Shown: in pieces, positions 40,281-49,369 of the stretch | Layout of the letters: every line of letters starts with the position of its first letter | Numbering within the stretch: position 1 is the first letter of the stretch | Origin: Pseudomonadota bacterium | Lineage (GTDB): Bacteria > Pseudomonadota > Gammaproteobacteria > Acidithiobacillales > Acidithiobacillaceae | Reading direction: 5' to 3' | Assembly: GCA_021794385.1 (NCBI GenBank) | Contig: JAJYQY010000051.1 | Span: forward strand, 1-51,579 | Length of the DNA stretch: 51,579 bases | The notes under the pieces: model-generated | Databases searched by the model: none | What the model was told of the DNA's origin: nothing | The model's input: only the letters and a program-made list of their open reading frames with translations | Position numbers and translations under genes: made by a program

Positions 40281-43200
40281 GTGTCCGCCGTTTCCATTGC
40301 ATCAGACCTATTGCCCATCTTCCTTGCTCCGGAGCCGGAGGACGAGGCTTTGCTGCGACGGTATGGTCCCGCGATCGCTCTGCGGGGGAGGGATTTTGCC
40401 GAACGCTGGGTGGCGTTGCTGAGAGGGGATCCTGGTCTGCAATCCATCCTGAATGAAGCATTTTTGTCACGAGCGCAGACGATGATGGAGGCGCATTATG
40501 CGGCCATCCTCTGCGCAGATTACGACGTAGCACGTCGGCGAGTGCTGCACGAAGCAGGGGCTGTTCATCAACGGATGGCTATACCCATACAATGGATGGC
40601 ATCCATCTATGGATTGCTGGCCGAAGATTTTCAGCAAGGGGTAGAGGCCCTAGGGCTGCCGGAGGAGGAGACGAGAAAGCTCCGGCATGCCCTCGGTTGG
40701 CGTCTCCAGCTCGATGCTTTCTGGCTGGAGGAGGGTTTTCAGCAGGCAGCAGCCCAGCGGAGAGCATCCCGCGAGGCATTTTATCTTGCTATCACGCAAG
40801 TCAATCGTTTGCTGACCTACCCGCAAACCGAGGCTTCGGAGGAGCACATCCTCTCCCAGGTGGTCACGCTCCTCGCGGAAACTTTGGCGGCGCCCATGGT
40901 CTGGATCGGCATAGTCCGCTGCGGTGAGACGGAATTGTCCCTTACCGCTGGGGCCGGCCCGGCTGCCCAGCCTTTTGTTGGCATCCGCCTCTCCGTTGAT
41001 CCTGCCAAGCCCGAGGGCAATGGTCCGAGCGGCCAGGCCATCCGTTCGGGGCGCCCTTACATCTGCCACCGGGATGATCCGATCATGGCACCCTGGCGGG
41101 AGTTGGCCATGGCCAACGGCATTGAGGGCTTCGCCGGTGCACCTTTCTACTTTGGCGATGGCGACCGGGGTATCCTCTCCATTTACCGGCGCGATGGGGA
41201 GACTTTCCCCGAGGATCTCATCGATCTAATTTCCCGACTGGCGGAAGACCTGGGAGCCTTTTTTGGCCGACGGCAAACGGCGCTGGAATTGTTGCGTTTG
41301 CGCCATTACCAAAAAGTCGTGGAAATCCTGCATCAGGAAATGCTCCGTCAGCCACCCCCGGAGATACTTTATCAACGCTTGGCGCAACTGCTTTTGGAGT
41401 ACACCGATGCCCTCGCGGTTGTGGTATGGATGGTGATACCGGGTGATGACTGGCTGCGGCAGGTGGCGGTAGAGGCGCGCGACCCGGAGCGCGCGGAGGC
41501 CCTGGCGCAACTGAAAGTTTCCCTGAATCCGGAACATTATCCCCACGGCAGGATGGCGACCGCCCGTACTTATCACGCGGGTGCCCCTATCATCATAGAA
41601 GACGTGTGGAAAGATCCGGATGTCCAATTGGGTTGGGGGGCATCATCCCTTTGGCAGGGGGTGCGCAGCCTCGGCGGATGGCCCATCTTTGCGGGAACAG
41701 GGACGATGCCGGTGGCCGTCCTCATGGTGGAATCGGCCGAGACCCGTTATTTCAGTCCGGAGTTGCAGAGCCTGCTCAATCAACTGGTGGGTAGTATTCA
41801 TATTGCACTGGATGAATACCACAGCCGCCAGCAACTGGCGGCTGAGCGCGAGTCACATGCCTGGCAGGCCCATCACGACTACCTCACCGGTCTGCCCAAT
41901 CGCTTGGGTCTCTCCCGGCGCCTGGGCGATGCCATGGCGCGGGCGTTGCGCCACGGGCGGCTCCTTGGGGTAGGCATCCTGGATCTCGACGACTTCAAGG
42001 CCATCAACGACACCCATGGGCATGCCACGGGCGACCGTCTGTTGATGGCCTTGGCGGGGCGCCTGAGCCAGGTCTTGCGGCATACGGACTTTGCGGCGCG
42101 CCTCGGGGGCGATGAGTTTGTGCTGGTTCTGGAGGATCTGCGTGACCTGGGAGACCTTGAAACCATCATTAGCAAAGTGGGTCAGATTATCGAAGCACCT
42201 TTCGATCTTGCCGAAGGCCTCAATCTCCAGGTGCGCGGCAGTATAGGCCTCACCATCTATCCATTGGATGACAGCGATGCCGACTTGCTCCTTCGCCATA
42301 GCGATCAAGCGCTTTATGCAAAAAAGGCAGAAAAAGGGCAGCGCGATCGCTTCTGGGGCTATTACAGCGACTCCCTGGATCAATACCATAAAGCCGGGAG
42401 AACACCACGGTCCTTGCTGGGAAGTGGTGGCCTGCGGGTTTTTTACCAGCCTATCCTGGATCTGACCAGTAATCGTGTCGTCAGGATAGAAGCCCTGGCC
42501 CGGCTGGAAAATAGTGAAGGTGTCATTCTCCTGCCAAAGGAATTTTTGCCCCAATTCAACCTTGAAGACCAGCGAACGCTGACGCAGTTAATGCTCACCC
42601 AGGCGATTACCGATCTCGCAGAACTGGATAATAGCGCCCATTCCCTCCGGCTATCGGTCAATGTTACGCCGGAATTGCTGCTTTCTGGTACCTGTCTGCG
42701 CTGTTTGGAGAACATTCTGCCGTCTAGCGGTATTAAGGCGGGGCGTATCACCCTGGAGATCCTGGAGGGTTGCAATTCCCTCTCCTTGGAGGAGGCCCGG
42801 GAGCGGATCCGCGAGGTGAAGGAACTTGGTCTGCGGGTCGCCTTGGATGATATCGGCAGCGCCTATTCTTCCCTGCTGCGACTGAAAGAGTTGCCTATCG
42901 ACGAAATCAAGCTGGGCCAGGATTTTGTCCATACCCTGAAAACCAACCCCAATGGCTTTCATTTTATCGCCACGCTGCTGGACCTGAGTCGTAGCCTGCG
43001 CGTAGATTTCGTGGCCGAAGGATGCGAAACGGGTGATGTGCTTGATGCGCTGAAGGTTTTGAATGTCCCCATGGTCCAAGGCTACGCTATTGCCCCTGCC
43101 ATGTCCTTCGATGTGCTCCGTGACTGGCTGTTACAGGCCCGACCTCTGCGCGAGGATTCCCTCCATAGCCTACTGGGTATTTATGCCTATCATCTTTCCA

Positions 43201-43490
43201 ATTTCAGCCTGCTTCAGGGCATGGCATTGAAAAATCCTCAATGGCTGGCAGAAATACCGATGCAGGCGATACCATCATTCCCCATCAATCGTATCATTGC
43301 CTCTCGGGGTTTGACCGGTACCGCCATAGACGTCGCTCATCACACGTATCACCGGGCCCTGGAGGCGACGATCAATACCTTCAAAGCAGAGGGGATGGTG
43401 GATTGGACGGCGGCTGAGGATGCTGCGACCTTCTTTCAACAAAGCCTGCTAGAGGCAATTCGTGAGAAAAACGGCGATGGGAGTGCATAA
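40281..43490 (+). CDS. Globin-coupled sensor GAF-GGDEF-EAL protein (GTG start)
   Basis: Globin-sensor-like N-terminus (VHQRMAIPIQWMASIYG), RLGGDEFVLVLEDL, IEALARL, ALDDIGSAYSSLLRLKELPIDEIKLGQD. Confidence 0.85.
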   Translation: MSAVSIASDLLPIFLAPEPEDEALLRRYGPAIALRGRDFAERWVALLRGDPGLQSILNEAFLSRAQTMMEAHYAAILCADYDVARRRVLHEAGAVHQRMAIPIQWMASIYGLLAEDFQQGVEALGLPEEETRKLRHALGWRLQLDAFWLEEGFQQAAAQRRASREAFYLAITQVNRLLTYPQTEASEEHILSQVVTLLAETLAAPMVWIGIVRCGETELSLTAGAGPAAQPFVGIRLSVDPAKPEGNGPSGQAIRSGRPYICHRDDPIMAPWRELAMANGIEGFAGAPFYFGDGDRGILSIYRRDGETFPEDLIDLISRLAEDLGAFFGRRQTALELLRLRHYQKVVEILHQEMLRQPPPEILYQRLAQLLLEYTDALAVVVWMVIPGDDWLRQVAVEARDPERAEALAQLKVSLNPEHYPHGRMATARTYHAGAPIIIEDVWKDPDVQLGWGASSLWQGVRSLGGWPIFAGTGTMPVAVLMVESAETRYFSPELQSLLNQLVGSIHIALDEYHSRQQLAAERESHAWQAHHDYLTGLPNRLGLSRRLGDAMARALRHGRLLGVGILDLDDFKAINDTHGHATGDRLLMALAGRLSQVLRHTDFAARLGGDEFVLVLEDLRDLGDLETIISKVGQIIEAPFDLAEGLNLQVRGSIGLTIYPLDDSDADLLLRHSDQALYAKKAEKGQRDRFWGYYSDSLDQYHKAGRTPRSLLGSGGLRVFYQPILDLTSNRVVRIEALARLENSEGVILLPKEFLPQFNLEDQRTLTQLMLTQAITDLAELDNSAHSLRLSVNVTPELLLSGTCLRCLENILPSSGIKAGRITLEILEGCNSLSLEEARERIREVKELGLRVALDDIGSAYSSLLRLKELPIDEIKLGQDFVHTLKTNPNGFHFIATLLDLSRSLRVDFVAEGCETGDVLDALKVLNVPMVQGYAIAPAMSFDVLRDWLLQARPLREDSLHSLLGIYAYHLSNFSLLQGMALKNPQWLAEIPMQAIPSFPINRIIASRGLTGTAIDVAHHTYHRALEATINTFKAEGMVDWTAAEDAATFFQQSLLEAIREKNGDGSA

Positions 43491-43503
43491 CCATAACAAC
43501 GCC

Positions 43504-43526
43504 CGTGCCAAGTGCCGAATCCAGGA
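43504..43526 (+). repeat. MITE/REP-like repeat remnant, copy F
   Basis: GCCAAGTGCCGAATCCAGG vs copy D GCCAACTGCCGGATCCAGG. Confidence 0.4.
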
Positions 43527-43532
43527 TAAGCG

Positions 43533-45698
43533 CTATAGGGCAGCACTTTCTGCGGTATGATACATATAGACTGGGGCTATTGAGCTTCCTACGGGATCCC
43601 CGAATTCTTCCTTGATACGCACCAATTGGCGCTGATATTTCCCTTGGATCATCATCTGTATATCGGCTATAGGCCCTAGGGTATCGTAGGTGAGGAAAAA
43701 GCGTGGGCCACCATTGGCGTCAACCGAAATTAGTCCGATCCCTTGTTGCATGGTGGCCGGTACATCCGCGCGATGGTAAAGCACTGGAATCCAGTGTTGC
43801 GCTCCCAATTCATGAAATCCTTGCCCGGTCAACCAGACGTGTAGATTTTCCAATGGCGTACGTATCCGATCGGAAAGTCCCAGAATCCGCCATTGCAGGT
43901 CGGAGCCGTAGAGGAAAAGGCCCAGGCGATCCTTGCTGGCTTCATCCGTCCACAGAAAACGGCAACCAATGGCATGTGCTTTGTTCGATTTCTTGTGATC
44001 TTCCGCGATGATTTTTGCGGAAAACGGGATTTCCTGATTGGGTAAGATGATCGTACCGGTAATGATGCTATGGGCCGCTATCTTTTGTACGAGCCGCGAG
44101 TATATGCGAAAACCGGACAGGGAAATGTTCTCGGCGACCGCCAACTCGGAAGAGGCCAAAGGAACATCAATACGCACGGCCATGGGTACCGGGAAACGAT
44201 AATCATTGCGCCGATGTCGGCGGAATATGGTGGTGACGATTACCAGTGTGGCCAGACCAAGATTGATGCAGGCCCAGAAAACGTTACCAATCAGCGCCCA
44301 GGCCGGAAGCGGAGCGTGCCCGGATAACCTCAAAACACCCACGGGAATGGCAATAGCATTGACCGCGAATATGGCATATTGGGGAATCATATAATGATGA
44401 TCTCCATGCGCATGAGAGGACTCTTTGGGAGTCACGTGGAACCTGATCGTTCTTCTCAAAAATCCTGTGGTGGAGACGATCAGTGCCCAGAATCGCGCCA
44501 TGTTGAACTGTTCTGTTTGCAGTATTCTGCCATAACCGCGATTAATTTCTTCAAAAGCAATAAACGTCAACAAGTAGTAAGGCAAGAAGTGCCAAAGAAA
44601 CTGGCGCATACCGATATCTACGATGGGTAACCACCCCAAGAAAAGAACGACGCCCGGGGCGATATAAAAAATGGCTTTCTGCCAACCATCAAAATAGGTG
44701 ATGGCCGATGCCAGATAATTCAGTCGCTGGGGGATGGTCAGACCGCGGGTAAGGAGGATGCCTTCCTTGCGCCAAACCTGCATCGCCCCCTGCCCCCAAC
44801 GTATGCGCTGGGTCAGATACGGGCCAATGGCCAGGGGTGCCAGGCCATAAGCCAGAGGCTGGGCATGATACACGGACGCGTAGCCTTTTTTATGCAAGCG
44901 AAGGGAGGTATGAAGGTCTTCCGTGACCGTGCCGGTGGCAAAACCACCAATGGCATCCAGGGCAGATCGGCGGATAACGGCACAGCTACCGCAAAAAAAA
45001 GCGGAATTCCAGTAATCCTTGCCCCGTTGTATGACCCGGAAAAAGAGCGACTGTTCAGACCAGATACTATGACTTTTGGGGAGCTTCAGGTGTTGATAGG
45101 AGTCCAGATTGTAGAAATCCTGCGGTGTTTGCACAAAAGCCACGTTTTTATCATTGAAATAGCCCAAAGTTTTGGTGAGAAATTCCTTTGACGGCACATG
45201 ATCCGCATCGAAAATTGCCAGGTAATCGGCATCTACCTGTTGGAGAGCGTTGTTTAAGGTACCGGCTTTGGCATGACTATTGTCCACACGGGTGATACAA
45301 GTGCAACCCAAGTCATGCGCAAGATGCTGCATTTCCGGGCGACGACCGTCGTCCAGAAGATAGGTCTGGTGCGGATAATCCATGTGGATGGCGCCGAGCA
45401 GGGTTTGGCGTACAATCGATAATGGTTCATTTAGGCTGGGGACCAGGACGGCTACCCGGAGGCCGGACGGCGCCGGCGGGGAATTGCGTATGGTCAGGCG
45501 CCAGGTCATAAATAGATGCAGCATAATGGTAAAAAAACTAAATAGCTCTGCTCCATATAAAATAATGGAAAATATCATATGGTTCTCATTCAATATTCCG
45601 GCGCGCCACGGGAGATACCATAACGCTGTCAATAAGAACAGGAGCACTATTATCCATGTTCCTTTGCTGAGGGATTCATAAGAAACCTGCTTATCCAT
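43533..45698 (-). CDS. BcsA-like processive glycosyltransferase with PilZ domain
   Basis: LLDDGRRPEM, FDADHVP, TEDLHTSL, QRIRWGQG; RRNDYR and NISLSG PilZ motifs. Confidence 0.88.
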   Translation of the reverse strand: MDKQVSYESLSKGTWIIVLLFLLTALWYLPWRAGILNENHMIFSIILYGAELFSFFTIMLHLFMTWRLTIRNSPPAPSGLRVAVLVPSLNEPLSIVRQTLLGAIHMDYPHQTYLLDDGRRPEMQHLAHDLGCTCITRVDNSHAKAGTLNNALQQVDADYLAIFDADHVPSKEFLTKTLGYFNDKNVAFVQTPQDFYNLDSYQHLKLPKSHSIWSEQSLFFRVIQRGKDYWNSAFFCGSCAVIRRSALDAIGGFATGTVTEDLHTSLRLHKKGYASVYHAQPLAYGLAPLAIGPYLTQRIRWGQGAMQVWRKEGILLTRGLTIPQRLNYLASAITYFDGWQKAIFYIAPGVVLFLGWLPIVDIGMRQFLWHFLPYYLLTFIAFEEINRGYGRILQTEQFNMARFWALIVSTTGFLRRTIRFHVTPKESSHAHGDHHYMIPQYAIFAVNAIAIPVGVLRLSGHAPLPAWALIGNVFWACINLGLATLVIVTTIFRRHRRNDYRFPVPMAVRIDVPLASSELAVAENISLSGFRIYSRLVQKIAAHSIITGTIILPNQEIPFSAKIIAEDHKKSNKAHAIGCRFLWTDEASKDRLGLFLYGSDLQWRILGLSDRIRTPLENLHVWLTGQGFHELGAQHWIPVLYHRADVPATMQQGIGLISVDANGGPRFFLTYDTLGPIADIQMMIQGKYQRQLVRIKEEFGDPVGSSIAPVYMYHTAESAAL

Positions 45699-46019
45699 AA
45701 CAACCTCCTCCTACATCTTTATTTCTTGTTAGATAACAACCATGATAACGGTGATAGGCACTCTCTCGCTATGGTTGATATTCTCCACGCGCCCGATCAA
45801 CAGGAGACGCTCCATAGCCATGAACCATGAACATTGAACAAGACGATCATTACACCCGGTTCGACGCGGCGGATCATCTCTGCCCATGCTTTTATCGATG
45901 CCTTGATATCTGCATGGATATCAGGTCCATAGCGACTGCTTTACCCACTTCCGTGTACGGGATAACAAATGAAAGGGAGGATGGAAAGTCGTCCTCCTGC
46001 CCTTTTCCGAGGTTCCAAA

Positions 46020-46035
46020 TGCAATGATCGTACCA
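46020..46035 (-). promoter_or_regulatory. Sigma-54 promoter match TGGTACG-ATCA-TTGCA upstream of BcsA-like gene
   Basis: Minus strand, GG-N10-GC spacing; ~320 bp 5' of the BcsA-like start. Confidence 0.6.
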
Positions 46036-46438
46036 AACATCGGAATCCCTGCAGGATCAGGCGTCATGGGCAGGTCAAGCAGAAAAGCAAGGGGAATAGG
46101 GCACGGTATTTGTAGCAACTCTGAAACAACGATCCCAGAATTTTCCCGGAATCACCCGGTCATGCAGAAGTTTAATAATCAGATCAGAACGATGAAGTTT
46201 GTATCAGGAGAGGAACGGCAAGCCGACCAAGCCTTCAGATCCATCTGAGCGAAACCGCCCTCTACCCACAAAACCGGAACAAGCCGGCGTATTCCTGATA
46301 AATCACGGTATAACAATAAGTTAGGAGGCATTGCGAGCCATGTGCCAACGACTCAGGTTGCAAATACTTTACAGATGGCGAATGCCCATGGGTCAGCATT
46401 TTCATTACAACATGCTGATTATATGAATATTTAATAAG

Positions 46439-46454
46439 TGGCACGGGGATTGCT
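46439..46454 (+). promoter_or_regulatory. Sigma-54 promoter, perfect consensus TGGCACG-GGGA-TTGCT
   Basis: All 12 specified consensus positions match; ~110 bp upstream of the FapC-like gene. Confidence 0.9.
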
Positions 46455-46463
46455 AAAAGAAAG

Positions 46464-46489
46464 GCGTCCCCCCGAAGTCTTGGGGACGC
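46464..46489 (+). promoter_or_regulatory. 5'-leader hairpin at predicted transcript start
   Basis: GCGTCCCC-N10-GGGGACGC beginning ~11 nt after the -12 GC. Confidence 0.6.
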
Positions 46490-46563
46490 GTCAAAGCGAC
46501 GAACCAGACCGATCGGGTGATCTCTCTGGGACCTTTTGGTAACACGAATCTTTGGAGGAAGTC

Positions 46564-47604
46564 ATGAAAAAGTCAGCCATTTTAGTTTCGGCCATTTCCC
46601 TCGCCTTTGCTGGTTCTGCCTTTGCATGGACCACGCCGCCCGCCGTTCACGCCAGCAGCGACAAGACCACCACTGGTAAGGTATCGGGCAATTCGGTAAA
46701 TACGTTCAGCGGAAAGAGCCAGTTTGGCAATAGCCAAACCAATATCGGCTCTGATGCGGTCATCAATGGCAGTGCGTTCAGAAATGCTGCCGGTGTGATT
46801 TCCGGCAACCAGAACAGTGGTGCCAACAGCGAGGCATCGAACCAGACCAACCTTCAGGTAAACACGGTTGCCGGTGTACTGGATACCTCGGCCAAGACCA
46901 ATGGTTCGGGTGAGGTCAGCTCCAATACCGTTGAAGTGGGAACCATTGGCGCTACCATCAACTATGATGGTAACAGCTACATGGGTGATAATGCCTTCAG
47001 CTATGCCTCCGGCATCATCTCCGTGAACCAGAACAGCGGCGCCAACAGCCTGTTGCAGAACCAGACCAATGTGGAGGTGAATCAGTTGAGCCAAGCCTGT
47101 GCGAACGGCTCTTGTTTCGGCGGGACAGCGTATAGCTCGGCCGCGCTGAAGGGTATGGTCAAAGGTAACAGCCTTACCGTCTATACCAACCCTTCTAGCA
47201 CTTATTATTACGGTTATTACGGTCGGCCGATGACCAACTACAACGCCAATGCCACCATCAATGGCGCTGCGTTTAGTAACGCCAGCGGTATCATCTCCGC
47301 CAGCCAGAACTCCGGTGCCAACAGTCTGCTGCAGAACCAGACGGTCGTACAGGCGAGCACCTTGGGCAAGAGCACCGGCCATCTGAGCGATACCTTGGGC
47401 GGAGCGGTGACCGGCAATATGCTGAAGGTGACCGCGACGGGCAATCCCTCTAATCCCTATCAGTTCACCCAAACCAACTATGCGGCCAATGCCACCATCG
47501 GCGGCACCGCCTTCTCCAATGCTGCGGGCGTGATTTCCGTGAACCAGAACACCGGCGCCAACAGCATGCTGCAAAACCAGACCTCGATCCAGGTCAACAA
47601 GTAA
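46564..47604 (+). CDS. Secreted FapC-like repeat protein, putative functional amyloid subunit
   Basis: Signal peptide; four units of GxVxGNxLxV ... AFxNAxGIISxNQNSGANSLLQNQTxVxVN. Confidence 0.75.
   Translation: MKKSAILVSAISLAFAGSAFAWTTPPAVHASSDKTTTGKVSGNSVNTFSGKSQFGNSQTNIGSDAVINGSAFRNAAGVISGNQNSGANSEASNQTNLQVNTVAGVLDTSAKTNGSGEVSSNTVEVGTIGATINYDGNSYMGDNAFSYASGIISVNQNSGANSLLQNQTNVEVNQLSQACANGSCFGGTAYSSAALKGMVKGNSLTVYTNPSSTYYYGYYGRPMTNYNANATINGAAFSNASGIISASQNSGANSLLQNQTVVQASTLGKSTGHLSDTLGGAVTGNMLKVTATGNPSNPYQFTQTNYAANATIGGTAFSNAAGVISVNQNTGANSMLQNQTSIQVNK
46759..47598 (+). repeat. Four in-frame repeats of the amyloid-like motif
   Basis: Cores at 46759-46863, 46978-47082, 47254-47358, 47494-47598. 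Confidence 0.85.
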
Positions 47605-47679
47605 GTCACGCGATGCAAGGTGGGGGATGCCGGAGTCTCGGCATTCCTCATTTTTTCTAAGAATGTGAGGAGAGAGATC

Positions 47680-48039
47680 ATGAACATTCGCATGCGTTAC
47701 TTATTCATGACGGGTCTTTTGCTGTCCTGGGCACTCGGCGCGCAAGCGGCGGTCTTGCCCTTGGATGGCGCGTCCGCTTTGGCCGTTCTGGGTCATGCCG
47801 TAGGCACCCAGGCGTTAGTAAACTCTGCGGGCAAGGCTTTGCCCAACCAGAGTCTGTCCACTCTGGTGATGAATGGGGCCTCAGCGGGAAATACGGTAGG
47901 CAATGGGGTTGTTACCGGCAGCAACATCATCCAGGGCGGAGCCTTTGGCAATGCCTCCGGTTTTGTAACGGTCATTCAGAACTCCGGCAACAATGTTCTT
48001 ATCCAGAATGCCATGCAGATCAACCTGACTATGCATTGA
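47680..48039 (+). CDS. Secreted single-repeat FapB-like protein
   Basis: Signal peptide; GNTVGNGVVTGSNIIQGGAFGNASGFVTVIQNSGNNVLIQNAMQINL. Confidence 0.65.
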   Translation: MNIRMRYLFMTGLLLSWALGAQAAVLPLDGASALAVLGHAVGTQALVNSAGKALPNQSLSTLVMNGASAGNTVGNGVVTGSNIIQGGAFGNASGFVTVIQNSGNNVLIQNAMQINLTMH

Positions 48040-48051
48040 CGGGAGTCTTTC

Positions 48052-48765
48052 ATGTTTTATAAACGCTGGTTGTTGGCAATTACCCTATTATTGGTCACGC
48101 TGCCTCTGAGTCAGGGACGGGCCGTGGCCGATGTCTTTTTGACGACCGCCGGCGGTCAGTTCCGTATCCCCGTCAAAAGCATGAATGCCATGCGCTTTCA
48201 GTCGGTGATTCACCAGCAGTTTGATTTCAGTTGTGGATCGGCAGCCGTGGCCACGTTACTCACCTATAGCTATGACGATCCCACCAAAGAGATGAAAGTC
48301 TTCAAGTGGATGTGGGATCACGGTGATAAGCCAGTCATTGAGAAGGAGGGGTTCTCCCTTCTCGACATGAAAAACTATCTGGAAGCCCACGGCTTTGCCG
48401 CCAACGGCTTCCGGACCTCTTTAAGCAATCTGGTCAAGGTGAATTTGCCCGCCATTGCGCTCATCGATTTCAATGGTTACATGCATTTTGTGGTGGTCAA
48501 AGGGGTCGACCGGGAGGATGTGCTGGTCGGCGATCCGGCTTTGGGTCTACGCCTCATTCCCCGGAAATATTTTGATGCCATGTGGAAAAAAAATGGGATT
48601 CTTTTTGTCATTACCAGTGGGCCAGGCATCAAGATGGCCAAGGATACGTTTAACAATATTGCCGAATGGGACAAGGTACCACGGGCACCGCTGGCGGCGG
48701 CCATGCAGCAGCAACCACCCCTGGGTTCCTTTCTTCTGCTTCTGCCGCGGGCAGGGAGTTTTTGA
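48052..48765 (+). CDS. C39-family cysteine peptidase, FapD-like
   Basis: QQFDFSCGSAAVATLLTYSYDD (Q, C), YMHFVVVKG (H), VGDPALG (D); N-terminal signal peptide. Confidence 0.85.
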   Translation: MFYKRWLLAITLLLVTLPLSQGRAVADVFLTTAGGQFRIPVKSMNAMRFQSVIHQQFDFSCGSAAVATLLTYSYDDPTKEMKVFKWMWDHGDKPVIEKEGFSLLDMKNYLEAHGFAANGFRTSLSNLVKVNLPAIALIDFNGYMHFVVVKGVDREDVLVGDPALGLRLIPRKYFDAMWKKNGILFVITSGPGIKMAKDTFNNIAEWDKVPRAPLAAAMQQQPPLGSFLLLLPRAGSF

Positions 48766-48788
48766 AACACGTTAAATATAAGGAGGAA

Positions 48789-49343
48789 ATGATCGTGATT
48801 AAGATCGCTTGCAAGTCGAATCAATCTTTCCAACGCCCACTCATAGGTATCGTGGCCATTCTTTGTATGGCAGGGCCGATCAGCGCATCGGCAATGTCTG
48901 TACTAGGGATCCCGGTCCCTAGCACGGAGTTAGCAAAATTGCGCGGTGGTTTCGATGTCGGGGGTATGGTGGTGAAGTTTGGTGTAGAGATGACCACCTA
49001 TATCAATGGGATGCTGGCATCGCGCTCAGGTATTGATAGTGGCCCGAGCGGTAATAGTATAATGGCGTCGCAGAATACCGTCATTCAGCAGACTACGGTG
49101 GCGACACAGGGAAATGGTATGCAGCAGGTGGTGCAGGTGGGAAATGCGAACCAGGTTTCCAGCAGCCTCCTCAACCAGGCTACCAGTGCCTTGGCGGTGG
49201 TACAGAACAACCTCAATAATCAGGTGATTCAACATGCGACGGTGATCAATCTGGATGTCAGCAACGGTATCCGTACCCAGCAGTTGACTCAGATCGGTCA
49301 GTCCTTGCAGCAGGGTAACATTCGAAGTTTGGCCATCCCGTAG
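48789..49343 (+). CDS. Secreted protein with double-glycine-type motif, amyloid-operon component
   Basis: Signal peptide then STELAKLRGG|FDVGGMVVKFGVEMTTYING; Gln/Asn-rich C-terminal half; strong AGGAGG RBS. Confidence 0.65.
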   Translation: MIVIKIACKSNQSFQRPLIGIVAILCMAGPISASAMSVLGIPVPSTELAKLRGGFDVGGMVVKFGVEMTTYINGMLASRSGIDSGPSGNSIMASQNTVIQQTTVATQGNGMQQVVQVGNANQVSSSLLNQATSALAVVQNNLNNQVIQHATVINLDVSNGIRTQQLTQIGQSLQQGNIRSLAIP

Positions 49344-49369
49344 GCGGATATGGCGGGAAGGGGGATGCT

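Noticed and set aside
45827-46248. Short plus-strand ORFs between the divergent BcsA-like and FapC-like genes
   Set aside because: No RBS, homology or conserved motif; region better explained as a long regulatory/leader interval.
46582-47574. 330-aa minus-strand ORF opposite the FapC-like gene
   Set aside because: Mirror of the repeat coding region; the sense strand has RBS, signal peptide and operon context.
46759-47598. CRISPR-like regular repeats
   Set aside because: Repeats are long, in-frame and protein-coding; no short identical repeats with unique spacers.
46564-49343. Curli (csg) operon
   Set aside because: Repeat motif does not match the curlin SX5QXGX2NXAX3Q pattern well, and CsgG/E/F are absent; the C39 peptidase points to a Fap-like system.
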